Shown: positions 1-8,500 of the stretch, in pieces
Numbering within the stretch: position 1 is the first letter of the stretch
How the letters are laid out: each line of letters begins with the position of its first letter
The notes under the pieces: generated by a model
The model's input: only the letters and a program-made list of their open reading frames with translations
The model's database searches: none
Told to the model about the DNA's origin: nothing
NCBI GenBank assembly: GCA_002715965.1
Contig: PBAL01000020.1
Span: forward strand, 56,699 to 98,662
Direction of reading: 5' to 3'
DNA length: 41,964 nt
From: Verrucomicrobiales bacterium
GTDB taxonomy: Bacteria > Verrucomicrobiota > Verrucomicrobiia > Limisphaerales > JAYPXF01
Program-made: the position numbers and the translations under genes

Positions 1-3000
1 GATGAAAAGTGTGAGGAGATTCGCGAGCGACTCTCTCATCAGGTGTTCGATACTGCCACGTGGCCGCTCTTCCACATCGAGGCGATCGCCAAGCCCGACG
101 GCGGCACGCGTTATTTCGTCAGCTTCGACGTCATTCTTGGCGACGCCTGGAGTCTGCAGATTCTCGGGCGCGAGATGAAGCAGCTCCTGCTCGGCATGCC
201 CTTGCCACCGTTGGCGCTGACTTTCCGGGATTACGTTCTCGCCGAACGCGCTCACAATGAACGACCGGAAGCGGAAGCCTCATGGTGGCATTGGCAGGAA
301 AAAGTTCCGCACCTTCCCGCCGCTCCTGAATTGCCGCTGATAAAGAGTCCGGCCGAATTGGAAAAGCCGGAGGTCAACCGCCGCTCAGCCCGATTGACAG
401 CCGCGCAATGGACGGCATTGAAGGAAAAGGCGAGGCAACATCGACTGACCGATTCCGGATTCGTGCTCGCCGTCTTCGCGGAAGTCCTCGGTACCTGGAG
501 CCGCAAACGCTCCTTCACCATCAATCTAACGCTCTTCAATCGACAGCCCGTCCATCCCGATATCGATTCCGTTATTGGCGACTTCACTTCGTCGACCCTG
601 ATCGCCTGCGATCAACGCAACTCCGAGAGCTTCGCGGGCCGAGCCGCCGATGTTCAGTCGACGCTTTGGGAATCGCTCGAACATCGCTCCGTCAGCGGCG
701 TACGGATCATTCGCGAACTTGCCCGTCAACAACGCTCCGGAGTCGGCGCGGTCATGCCCGTCGTCTTCACCAGCACGCTCGGCAAGATGACCGGCTCCAC
801 CCGTCACGAGGACTGGGAAGCCGATGTTGTCTTCGGACTCAGTCAGACTTCCCAGGTCTATCTCGACCACCAGGTCTCCGAGATCGACGGCGAACTCGTC
901 CTTAACTGGGATTGCATCGAATCTCTGTGGCCAACCGGAGTCGTCGATGAAATGTTCGCCTCCTACCAAGCGTTTCTGATCTCTTTGACAGAGGATAATG
1001 CCACGTGGGAAAGGCTGCCGCGGTTGATCCCGACGGATCCCTGCGAAGAAATGAACCGGGAGGCTAAATCATCGGCCGAACCTTCGGGCGAACTGCTCCA
1101 CGGTTTGTTCTTGAAGCAGGTGAAGGCGACACCGGACGCCGTCGCCATCATCACCGATGATCGCGAGATTTCTTATGGCGAACTTGCCTCTTCTGCGATT
1201 TCGGTTGCAGCTCAACTCCAGACGCATGACGTCAAACCCAACGAACTGGTGGCCATCGGCATTCCGAAAGGTTGGGAACAAATTGCGGCGTGTCTCGCGA
1301 TTCAAATCGCTGGAGCGGCGTATATCCCGATTGACGTCACGCTGCCTGCCGGACGACGCCAACAGATACTCGCTGATACCGAGGCGCGGGTGATCCTCAC
1401 TTCGGATCATGGCCCAAAGGATTGGCCTGATTCGGTTTCACAGATCGAGGTGACTGATGCCGGGTCAGCCGAAGAATTTCCAGCGGCCAAACAAAGTGCC
1501 ACCGATCTCGCCTACGTAATCTACACCTCCGGTTCCACCGGCAAACCCAAGGGCGTCATGATCGATCACCGTGGCGCGGTGAACACCGTCCTCGATATCA
1601 ACGAGCGAATCGGACTGCAGCCGAGTGACCGGGTATTCGCGCTGTCGTCATTGAGTTTTGATCTGTCGGTCTATGACATCTTCGGACCGTTGGCCGCTGG
1701 AGCTGCAATTGTCATCGGATCAGACGCTTCGCGCAGTGAAGACCCGGAGTATTGGCTCGAGCAGCTGCGGCAGGGACGGGTTACGGTCTGGAACTCCGTG
1801 CCCGCATTGGCGCAACTGTTGGTCGATGCGTTACAGGATCGAAAAGGTAAGGCCGACGACCTGCCACTTCGCAGCTTCCTGCTCAGCGGCGATTGGATTC
1901 CGCTCCCGCTTCCGGATGCTCTCAAAAAACAGTTTCCGAACGCGACCGTCACCAGTCTCGGAGGAGCCACCGAGGCCTCCATCTGGTCGATCATTCATCC
2001 GATTGAAAAACTTTCTCCTGATTGGCCCAGCGTTCCCTATGGCGTGCCGATGAAGAATCAGGAATGGTTCGTTCTCGATGAGAACGGCAATCCTTGTCCC
2101 CCGTGGGTTCCCGGCGAATTGCACATCGGCGGCATCGGCGTGGCGAAAGGCTACTGGCGTCGTCCGGAGTTGACCGCCGAGCGTTTCGTGGCCTCTGATC
2201 ACTCTTCCGGGCCGCTCTACCGGACCGGTGATTGGGGGCGCCTTCGTCCCGCAAATGGGGACTGCGATGCTCCGCTTATTCTCGAATTCCTCGGGCGAGA
2301 AGATTTTCAGGTGAAGATCAACGGCTATCGCATCGAACTCGGAGAAATCGAAGCCGCCCTCCAACGCCACGGCACCATCGAACAAGCCGTTGTCACGACT
2401 CACGGATCCGAACTGCTCGCCTACCTCGTGCCGCGTGCCGACCCGGCCACGAAGCTGCAACAAAAGACCGCTACGAAGTCCGAAGATAAATCGGGAATCG
2501 TGCTGCCGGATTCTGCCAATCCACGTCCACCGTTCCGTCGACAGAGTCATCGTCGATTCTTGGAACAGAATATCAGTCTCCAGACGCTGGCCGACTTCTT
2601 GACCGTGCTGCGTCCGCAGAATGTCGAAAACTCACCGCTGCCGAAATTCCAGTACCCCTCAGCTGGCGGTCTGTATCCCGTCGACACCTTTGTCAGCGTA
2701 AAGCCCGATCGAGTTTCCAATCTGCCCGGTGGCTGGTATCGCTACGACGCCACCGGAAATCAACTGATCCCAATCGACGCGGACATCCCAACCGATAAAC
2801 CTGATCTCTACCCGGTCAACGAAAGCGTCTTCGACCAAAGCGCGTTCACCTGCTTCTTCATTGGGAACCTTCGCAAAATCGAGTCGACATATGGCGATCG
2901 CGCCCGCGACTTCTGCCTGCTGGAAGCCGGCTACCTCGGCCAGCTCCTGATGGAAACCGCGCCCAACCACAACCTTGGGCTTTGCCCAGCCAACGAGCGC

Positions 3001-3648
3001 GAATTCGCATCCCTTCCAGCCAATCTGAATCTGGATGAATCCCACATCTGCCTTCACGCACTGATCGCCGGCCCCATCGATCTCGCTTGGTCCGATAAGT
3101 GGATGGCCATCGAACAACCCGATGCCGAATCCTTTCAGGACCAACTCGAGGCCTATCTGCAAACGCAACTTCCGGCCTACATGATCCCCCGCCGGTTCCA
3201 AATCCTCACGTCTCTCCCACTCTCGGCCAATGGCAAGATCGACCGCGCCGCCTTGCCTGTTCCCAATCAACAAAGCGACTCCGACTACGTCGCCCCCCGA
3301 GACGACCTCGAACACACGATTACCGAACTTTGGCAACAGTTGCTAAACATCGACCGAGTTGGCATCCACGACGACTTCTTCCAGCTCGGCGGCAACTCCC
3401 TCCTCGCCATCCAGCTCCTCGGCCAACTCCGCAACCACTGCGCCCCAAACCTCTCCATGGCCCAACTCTTCGGCGCACTCAACCCGGCCGCTCAAGCTGA
3501 CTTGATCCGGTCGATGCCGGATGGATCGTCCGAGGAGGTCTCCATTCCGCGCGTTGCCCGAGACACTGAATCGGTTAACGCGCTCTCTGACGAAGAAGTG
3601 GCGGCGCAACTGGAACAGCTGCTCGGTGAAGAAAAGGCGAAGGAATGA
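1..3648 (+). CDS. NRPS module Cy-A(Cys)-Ox-PCP, 5'-truncated by the window edge
   Basis: The reading frame is open from base 1, so the true start lies outside; residues are counted from base 1. A heterocyclization (Cy) domain comes first: the DxxxxDxxS motif is D43/D48/S51, and the late Cy motifs QTSQVYLDHQ and NWDCIESLWPTGVVDEMF follow. The adenylation domain has YTSGSTGKPKG and FDLSVYDIFG. Its specificity residues read D554 L555 Y558 N598 L627 S629 L653 I661, i.e. DLYNLSLI, the established cysteine code. Between A8 (GREDFQVKINGYRIELGEIE) and A10 (LPLSANGKIDR) about 200 residues (~835-1035) form a SagB-type FMN oxidase, placed as in EpoB. A carrier protein (LGGNSLL, S1133) and an acidic C-terminal helix end the protein. 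Expected chemistry: load Cys, condense and cyclise to thiazoline, oxidise to thiazole. There is no thioesterase, so the intermediate must pass to another protein. Confidence 0.95.
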   Translation, partial: DEKCEEIRERLSHQVFDTATWPLFHIEAIAKPDGGTRYFVSFDVILGDAWSLQILGREMKQLLLGMPLPPLALTFRDYVLAERAHNERPEAEASWWHWQEKVPHLPAAPELPLIKSPAELEKPEVNRRSARLTAAQWTALKEKARQHRLTDSGFVLAVFAEVLGTWSRKRSFTINLTLFNRQPVHPDIDSVIGDFTSSTLIACDQRNSESFAGRAADVQSTLWESLEHRSVSGVRIIRELARQQRSGVGAVMPVVFTSTLGKMTGSTRHEDWEADVVFGLSQTSQVYLDHQVSEIDGELVLNWDCIESLWPTGVVDEMFASYQAFLISLTEDNATWERLPRLIPTDPCEEMNREAKSSAEPSGELLHGLFLKQVKATPDAVAIITDDREISYGELASSAISVAAQLQTHDVKPNELVAIGIPKGWEQIAACLAIQIAGAAYIPIDVTLPAGRRQQILADTEARVILTSDHGPKDWPDSVSQIEVTDAGSAEEFPAAKQSATDLAYVIYTSGSTGKPKGVMIDHRGAVNTVLDINERIGLQPSDRVFALSSLSFDLSVYDIFGPLAAGAAIVIGSDASRSEDPEYWLEQLRQGRVTVWNSVPALAQLLVDALQDRKGKADDLPLRSFLLSGDWIPLPLPDALKKQFPNATVTSLGGATEASIWSIIHPIEKLSPDWPSVPYGVPMKNQEWFVLDENGNPCPPWVPGELHIGGIGVAKGYWRRPELTAERFVASDHSSGPLYRTGDWGRLRPANGDCDAPLILEFLGREDFQVKINGYRIELGEIEAALQRHGTIEQAVVTTHGSELLAYLVPRADPATKLQQKTATKSEDKSGIVLPDSANPRPPFRRQSHRRFLEQNISLQTLADFLTVLRPQNVENSPLPKFQYPSAGGLYPVDTFVSVKPDRVSNLPGGWYRYDATGNQLIPIDADIPTDKPDLYPVNESVFDQSAFTCFFIGNLRKIESTYGDRARDFCLLEAGYLGQLLMETAPNHNLGLCPANEREFASLPANLNLDESHICLHALIAGPIDLAWSDKWMAIEQPDAESFQDQLEAYLQTQLPAYMIPRRFQILTSLPLSANGKIDRAALPVPNQQSDSDYVAPRDDLEHTITELWQQLLNIDRVGIHDDFFQLGGNSLLAIQLLGQLRNHCAPNLSMAQLFGALNPAAQADLIRSMPDGSSEEVSIPRVARDTESVNALSDEEVAAQLEQLLGEEKAKE

Positions 3649-3679
3649 AGACAATGTTTGTAGGCGCGGCAGGAAGAGC

Positions 3680-3719
3680 TGGGTGAATCGATCGGTAGTA
3701 TTCGGCTCTGGTTCACCCA
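3680..3719 (+). terminator. Inverted repeat downstream of the NRPS, possible terminator
   Basis: A perfect 8-bp inverted repeat (TGGGTGAA / TTCACCCA) with a 24-nt loop lies 32 nt after the NRPS stop and before the rhodanese gene. It is followed only by ATTTG, not a clear T-run, so termination is uncertain; it could equally be an operator or chance. Confidence 0.3.
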
Positions 3720-3787
3720 TTTGTAGGAGACACACTTTTCATTTTTGGTTCCCTTGTCATAGAGTGTGGCCAAGCCTGTTGCTCATT

Positions 3788-4219
3788 ATGAAATACCGAA
3801 GATTAATCCTCCCCTTTTTCGCTAGCATCGCCGTTGTCGTTGTGACTGGTTGTCGCACGATTGCGCCGGTGGAAGTCGTTGATCTAGAACCGGCCGATGC
3901 TGCGGCTTTGGTGGCCACGGGCGAAGTTGCCGTCCTGGATGTCCGAACGCCGGGCGAATACGAAACCGCGCACATCGACGGGGCGGTGCACATCAATATC
4001 CGGGGAAAGGGATTTGAGGAAGGCGTCGCCAAACTCGACCAGTCGAAACCGTACCTGATCCATTGCGCGGCGGGAACACCCGGTGGCCGGAGTCGCACTG
4101 CGGTGAAGGCCTTGCAGGCGGCTGGCGTAAAGAAGATCTATCATTTGAACGGTGGCTTGAACGCGTGGATCAAGGGCAATCACCCGGTCAAGAAGGGGGC
4201 GCCCAATCCCTTTGATTGA
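3788..4219 (+). CDS. Rhodanese-domain lipoprotein
   Basis: A 143-residue protein. I chose the ATG at 3788 because it gives a lipoprotein signal: basic start MKYRR, hydrophobic stretch, then the lipobox VVTGC with C22 as the lipidated residue. The longer frame upstream has no protein-like character. Residues ~30-135 form one rhodanese fold: VLDVRTPGEYETAHIDGAVHI is the conserved N-terminal motif region, C93 is the likely sulfur-accepting cysteine, and NGGLNAWIKGNHPV is the typical end. The active loop, C93 to R101 (CAAGTPGGR), is longer than the usual CxxxxR loop. Anchored outside the inner membrane, it could transfer sulfur or act as a phosphatase-like or binding protein; the substrate is unknown. 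Its stop overlaps the next start by one base, so it is the first gene of a coupled four-gene operon. Confidence 0.85.
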   Translation: MKYRRLILPFFASIAVVVVTGCRTIAPVEVVDLEPADAAALVATGEVAVLDVRTPGEYETAHIDGAVHINIRGKGFEEGVAKLDQSKPYLIHCAAGTPGGRSRTAVKALQAAGVKKIYHLNGGLNAWIKGNHPVKKGAPNPFD

Positions 4220-4521
4220 TGGTCTGCAAATTCATCACGGTCACCGTCACCCCTGGTTACAGGGAAGATTTTCTGAGTCGCCAGCGCATTTGGAACGAGG
4301 CGATGAGCCGGCAACCCGGATTTGTGGACGTCAGCATAGCGACCGATCCGACCAGACCCGACCGGATCTGCATCCTTATCCAATTTGACAGCCACGCTGA
4401 TTTGGATCGGTTCATGAATGATGTTCACGACGATCTCGCCGAGCAGACGAAAATCTCGGAAACGTACAGTGCGATCGAGGTGAAGATCCTGAATGTCATC
4501 GAGACGGTGAAGCCATGTTAG
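4219..4521 (+). CDS. Small dimeric alpha/beta-barrel protein (DUF4937/ABM-like)
   Basis: A 100-residue protein. The ATG at 4219 overlaps the preceding TGA; a TTG three bases upstream is the alternative. The pattern, strand (MVCKFITVTVTP), helix (FLSRQRIWNEAMSRQPGFV), strand (DVSIATDPTRPDRICILIQF) and helix (HADLDRFMNDVHDDLAEQ), matches the ferredoxin-like dimeric barrel of the antibiotic-biosynthesis monooxygenase and DUF4937 families. No catalytic motif can be read, so its function is unknown; related proteins bind or modify small ligands or are orphans. It sits between a rhodanese lipoprotein and an ABC ATPase, and its last 7 bases overlap the ATPase start, so it is co-translated with the transporter. 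Confidence 0.65.
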   Translation: MVCKFITVTVTPGYREDFLSRQRIWNEAMSRQPGFVDVSIATDPTRPDRICILIQFDSHADLDRFMNDVHDDLAEQTKISETYSAIEVKILNVIETVKPC

Positions 4522-5426
4522 AAGTCTCGAATCTCTCCAAGACCTATCCGGGCGGGATCAAGGCGTTGCAGTCGGTCAGCCTGTCCGCGGGCAAGGGCAT
4601 TCTCGGTTTGCTGGGACCGAACGGTGCGGGCAAGTCCACGCTGATGCGGACCTTGGCGACCTTGCAGTTGCCCGACTCTGGTTCGGCGTCGTTGGATTCG
4701 CTGGATCTACTGAACGAACCGGCAGAAGCGCGTCGGCGGATCGGTTACTTACCCCAGGAATTCGGGGCTTATCCAAGAGTGAGCGCTCGGGAGATGTTGC
4801 AGTACCTGGCTGCCCTTCGGGGGATTCCGGCGGATGTTCGCAACAAGCTCGTCGATCTGCATCTGGCCAGGGTGAATCTCTCCGATGCGGCTGATCGTCG
4901 GGTGGATACCTACTCCCATGGAATGCGGCAACGTTTTGGAATTGCCGCTGCATTCCTGGGTAATCCGGACTTGGTCATCGTGGACGAACCGACTGCTGGT
5001 CTGGACCCGACCGAGAGGCGAAGATTTCAATGTCTCCTTGCTGAGGCGGCCAAGGACTGCGTGATGATCCTGTCTTCGCATATCGTGGAGGACATCGAGG
5101 GGCTTTGCGGACAGGTGGCGATCATGGCTGGAGGAAAGATTGTGCTGAACGGTAATCCACGCGAGTTGGTGGATGATCTCGCGGGCAAGGTCTGGTCCAA
5201 ATCGGTGTCCGCCGGAAAGGAAATCGCTGCGATGGAGAGGGAATATCGATTGCTCGCACGCCGGCCTGAATTCGGTCGCATCGCGCTGCGGGTATTTGCC
5301 GGAGATGGCAAGACGCATGAACTGAAGCAGGCAGGCTTCGAAGAAGGAGAGCCGGATCTGGAGGACTTGTTCGCGATGCACACGGGTGAGTCGAACACGG
5401 GATTTGTAACCGCTGATGACCGTTAA
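4515..5426 (+). CDS. ABC transporter ATP-binding protein
   Basis: A 303-residue ATPase of the ABC-2 exporter type. Walker A is GPNGAGKST (residues 34-42), the Q-loop is YLPQEFGAYP, the signature is YSHGMRQR (a variant of LSGGQ), and Walker B is LVIVDEPTAGLDP, followed by the switch histidine in ILSSHIVEDIE. The C-terminal ~90 residues resemble the regulatory tail of gliding/bacitracin-type ATPases. The start overlaps the previous gene by 7 bases. The partner permease begins 85 bp downstream. The last codons (FVTADDR) run into a palindromic intergenic repeat, which suggests that insertion of the repeat rewrote the original 3' end. Confidence 0.95.
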   Translation: MLEVSNLSKTYPGGIKALQSVSLSAGKGILGLLGPNGAGKSTLMRTLATLQLPDSGSASLDSLDLLNEPAEARRRIGYLPQEFGAYPRVSAREMLQYLAALRGIPADVRNKLVDLHLARVNLSDAADRRVDTYSHGMRQRFGIAAAFLGNPDLVIVDEPTAGLDPTERRRFQCLLAEAAKDCVMILSSHIVEDIEGLCGQVAIMAGGKIVLNGNPRELVDDLAGKVWSKSVSAGKEIAAMEREYRLLARRPEFGRIALRVFAGDGKTHELKQAGFEEGEPDLEDLFAMHTGESNTGFVTADDR

Positions 5427-5478
5427 TTGACGCTGATGATTCTACATGATTAGCGCATATCAGCGTCAATTAGCGGTT
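5418..5478. repeat. Imperfect 20-bp inverted repeat between ABC ATPase and permease genes
   Basis: The arms at 5418-5437 (gaccgttaattgacgctgat) and 5459-5478 (atcagcgtcaattagcggtt) pair at 18 of 20 positions around a 21-nt loop. The left arm covers the last codons and stop of the ATPase gene. It looks like a dispersed REP- or MITE-like element. In the RNA it would form a strong hairpin inside the operon and could protect the upstream mRNA or lower permease expression. Confidence 0.75.
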
Positions 5479-5510
5479 GGAGGAACGTATTCCGAGATGA
5501 GGTTCCTGTT

Positions 5511-8500
5511 GTGACGCAACTCAACGCGTTTCTTGCCCAATTGCGCATGGAGTGGCTGCAGCAGATGCGTCGGCCAATCATCTGGTTTTGTCTGATCGCC
5601 TACTTCGCCTTGGCGTTCTTCGATACCGTGCAGAGCGGTTGGAGCGCGACCGGCAACATCTGGATCAATGGCGCGGACATGATTCTCCGGCGTGCCTTGA
5701 TCTATAGCATTATTGGAACGATCGCGGCGGCCGCAATTGTCTCAGAACCGATGTGCCGTGATAGGCAGAGTCGTTCGCAAGGACTGGTTTTGCTGGCTGG
5801 CACGAATCGCTGGGTGCTGGGAGGAGGGAGATTCCTTGCGGCTTTCTTCGTGGTTCTGCTGACGGCGATGATGTTTGTTCCGGGTGTGATCTTGGGTTCC
5901 TTCGTTTCTGGGACTCCCGCGGAGCAGGTTGGTCCCTTTGTGCCCGGACACTACGCCAATGCCTTCGTCCAATATGTCCTGCCAAATTTCCTCATCACCT
6001 CGGCGCTGATATACGCCGTGGCGGCGAGGACACAAAGCCAGACCGCTGCGTTCTCCGTGGCCATTGGTTATCTGGCTTTGTGGATTCTGACGCGGATGAT
6101 GTTGGGGCAGGACATCCTGCGACATGACGTCTTCACCAAGTATGCGCTGATGGATCCCTACGCGAGCATTGCCTCCAACGAATTCACGTGCGGATGGACG
6201 AACCTGGAGAAGAACACGACCTTCCCACCGTTCGCGGGATTGCTGGTCTGGAACCGGTTGCTTTGGATCAGTGTTTCGCTTGGACTGATCGCGCTCGGGA
6301 CGCTTGGCATTCCGTGGCGATTGGATTCGCGCAAGACGCGAAACGGAAGCGCGGCTGTTGAATTCAATCTGTCGGATTCGTCCGACAAGTCCGATCCGTC
6401 CGACTCTCCAATCGCCGTTGCGACTGGCCAAGCCACGTTCACGACCCAATTGGGGCAAATGATCGTCTGGGAACTTCGCGACATCTGGCGGACACCCGGT
6501 GTGCGGATCATGTTCGCCTTCGCCGCGCTGACGCTTTGGTGGAGCGCAGCCAGTGCGGTGACGCATCAGTTCTCGCTACCCAGCACGGACCTGCTGGTTC
6601 ACAATGCCGGGTTCTATTTCGACAAGATTCTGGTTTTGGTCGCCATTTGGGGCGCGGCGAATTTGATGTGGCGGGAGCAAAGCGTCGGTGTGAGTGAACT
6701 CTTCGATGTGCAACCCACCTCGGATGGCGCGCGGTTCCTCTCCAAAACCATCGCCCTCGTGGCCATTGTGCTGGCGTTCTGGCTGGTGTCGATTGGCGTC
6801 GGACTGCTCTACCAGGCCGTGCACGGATATTACCATTTTGAGCTGGGGCTCTATTTCACCGACAGCTTCATTTTCAAAGCGCCTTACTACTTGTGGCTCG
6901 CGGTGCTTGCGCTGGCGATGCAGGCCGTCATCGGCCGTCGCTACATCGCCATCGGTGTTGTCTTGCTGATCTACGTTTCCGAGACCTTGCTGGACGCCCT
7001 GGGCTGGCATCATCCGATGTTTCGGTATGGCCGGGTGAGCTTCTTCTGGTATTCGCTCATGGACGGTTATGGCCACTTCTGGAAAGCCCATTGCTGGTTT
7101 CTGCTGTATTGGACCTTGGGTGCGACGTCCGTGTGGTCGCTCGGACTCATCTGTTTCCGTCGCGGCAGGGAGCAACGACGAATCGCTCCGAGCCGTGGGC
7201 AGGCAACCTTGTTGCTTTTCTCGGTTGTCGGATTCCTTGTGGCCGGTGCCCACATCTGGCGTGAGTCGACCGTTCGCGCACAGTGGCCGCCGATGGACAG
7301 CAATCAACAGATGGCACAGGTGGAGAAGGCATTTGCCTCCACTTGGAGAAACGAACCGCAACCCAGAATCGTTGCCCTCAAAGGCGAGTTGGACCTGTAC
7401 CCGAGCGAACGCCGGTTCCGTTTCTCCGGCGAACAAACTCTCAAGAATTTCAGCGACGAACCCATTCAACGACTCTTGATCCTCGGTGAACCGGGGTTGG
7501 TGATTGAAGAACTTGACTTGGGAGTGAACGCGAAGCTCGTTGCCCAGCATGAAGAGTTGAATGCCTACGAGCTTGAACTTGCCGATCCGATCAAGCCGGG
7601 TGAACGACACGTGCTGAAGTTTGTATCGAGCTGCGCTCCGCCTGCCGGTTTCGCCGTTCACGCTCCCAATGATGATATCCCGGAAGTGGCGGCCATCGAA
7701 GTTGTCGGTAATGGCACGTCATTGCTCAACCTGCAACTGATGCCCGCCATCGGCTATTCCGATCGGGTGGAACACAAACCCGCCTGGAAGCGCCGGAAGC
7801 TTGGCTTGGAAACCGACTGGCGCCAGCCCTCAGCTGATGATGTGTCTCGGCCGCACGAGACGGATCACCTGGCCTGGGTCGAGAAGATCGACATGTCCAT
7901 TCGCACCGATCCTGATCAGAGCGCCTGGCACGCCGGCAAACTCCTGCGCGAGTGGACCGAGCCGGATGGCCGACGCGGATACCAATATCTGCTCGATTGG
8001 CCCACCCGAGGTTGGAGCGTCATTCTCTCCGGCCGCTACCGCGAACAACGCTTTCAATGCGACGGTTTGCCGGACGTGATCATGGTCCACGATCCGGAAC
8101 ACGACCACGTGATCATCGAATTCGCCACGGCGATCCACGACGCCATGGCCCATTTCGCGGCACGCTACGGGCCGCCTCCATTCGAATCCTTCCCCATGGT
8201 CGAACAGTCCCTGCACTTCAACGGCATGGGCGTCCGCTCCGGCATCGGTTTCAGCTCCGAGATCCTCGGCTGGAAGTCCGATCTGAAGGTGAGCCGGGGC
8301 GAAGACCTCGCCAAGATGTCCGCCCACATGATGGGCATGGCCTGGTTCAACGATCAGCTCATCCCCGCGAACACGCCGGGCGCAAAGACCATCCACGCCG
8401 GCTTGCCCTATTGGACGGCCGCCCTCTACCTGCATCAACGTCGAGGCCCCAGTCTCGATCGCGGCCTGCGCTGGCAGGAAATGATGGAACTGTTCCGCGG

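Noticed and set aside
6576..7661. A 361-codon - strand frame inside the permease gene
   Set aside because: It is antisense to clear membrane segments and the M1 start; low-complexity hydrophilic product.
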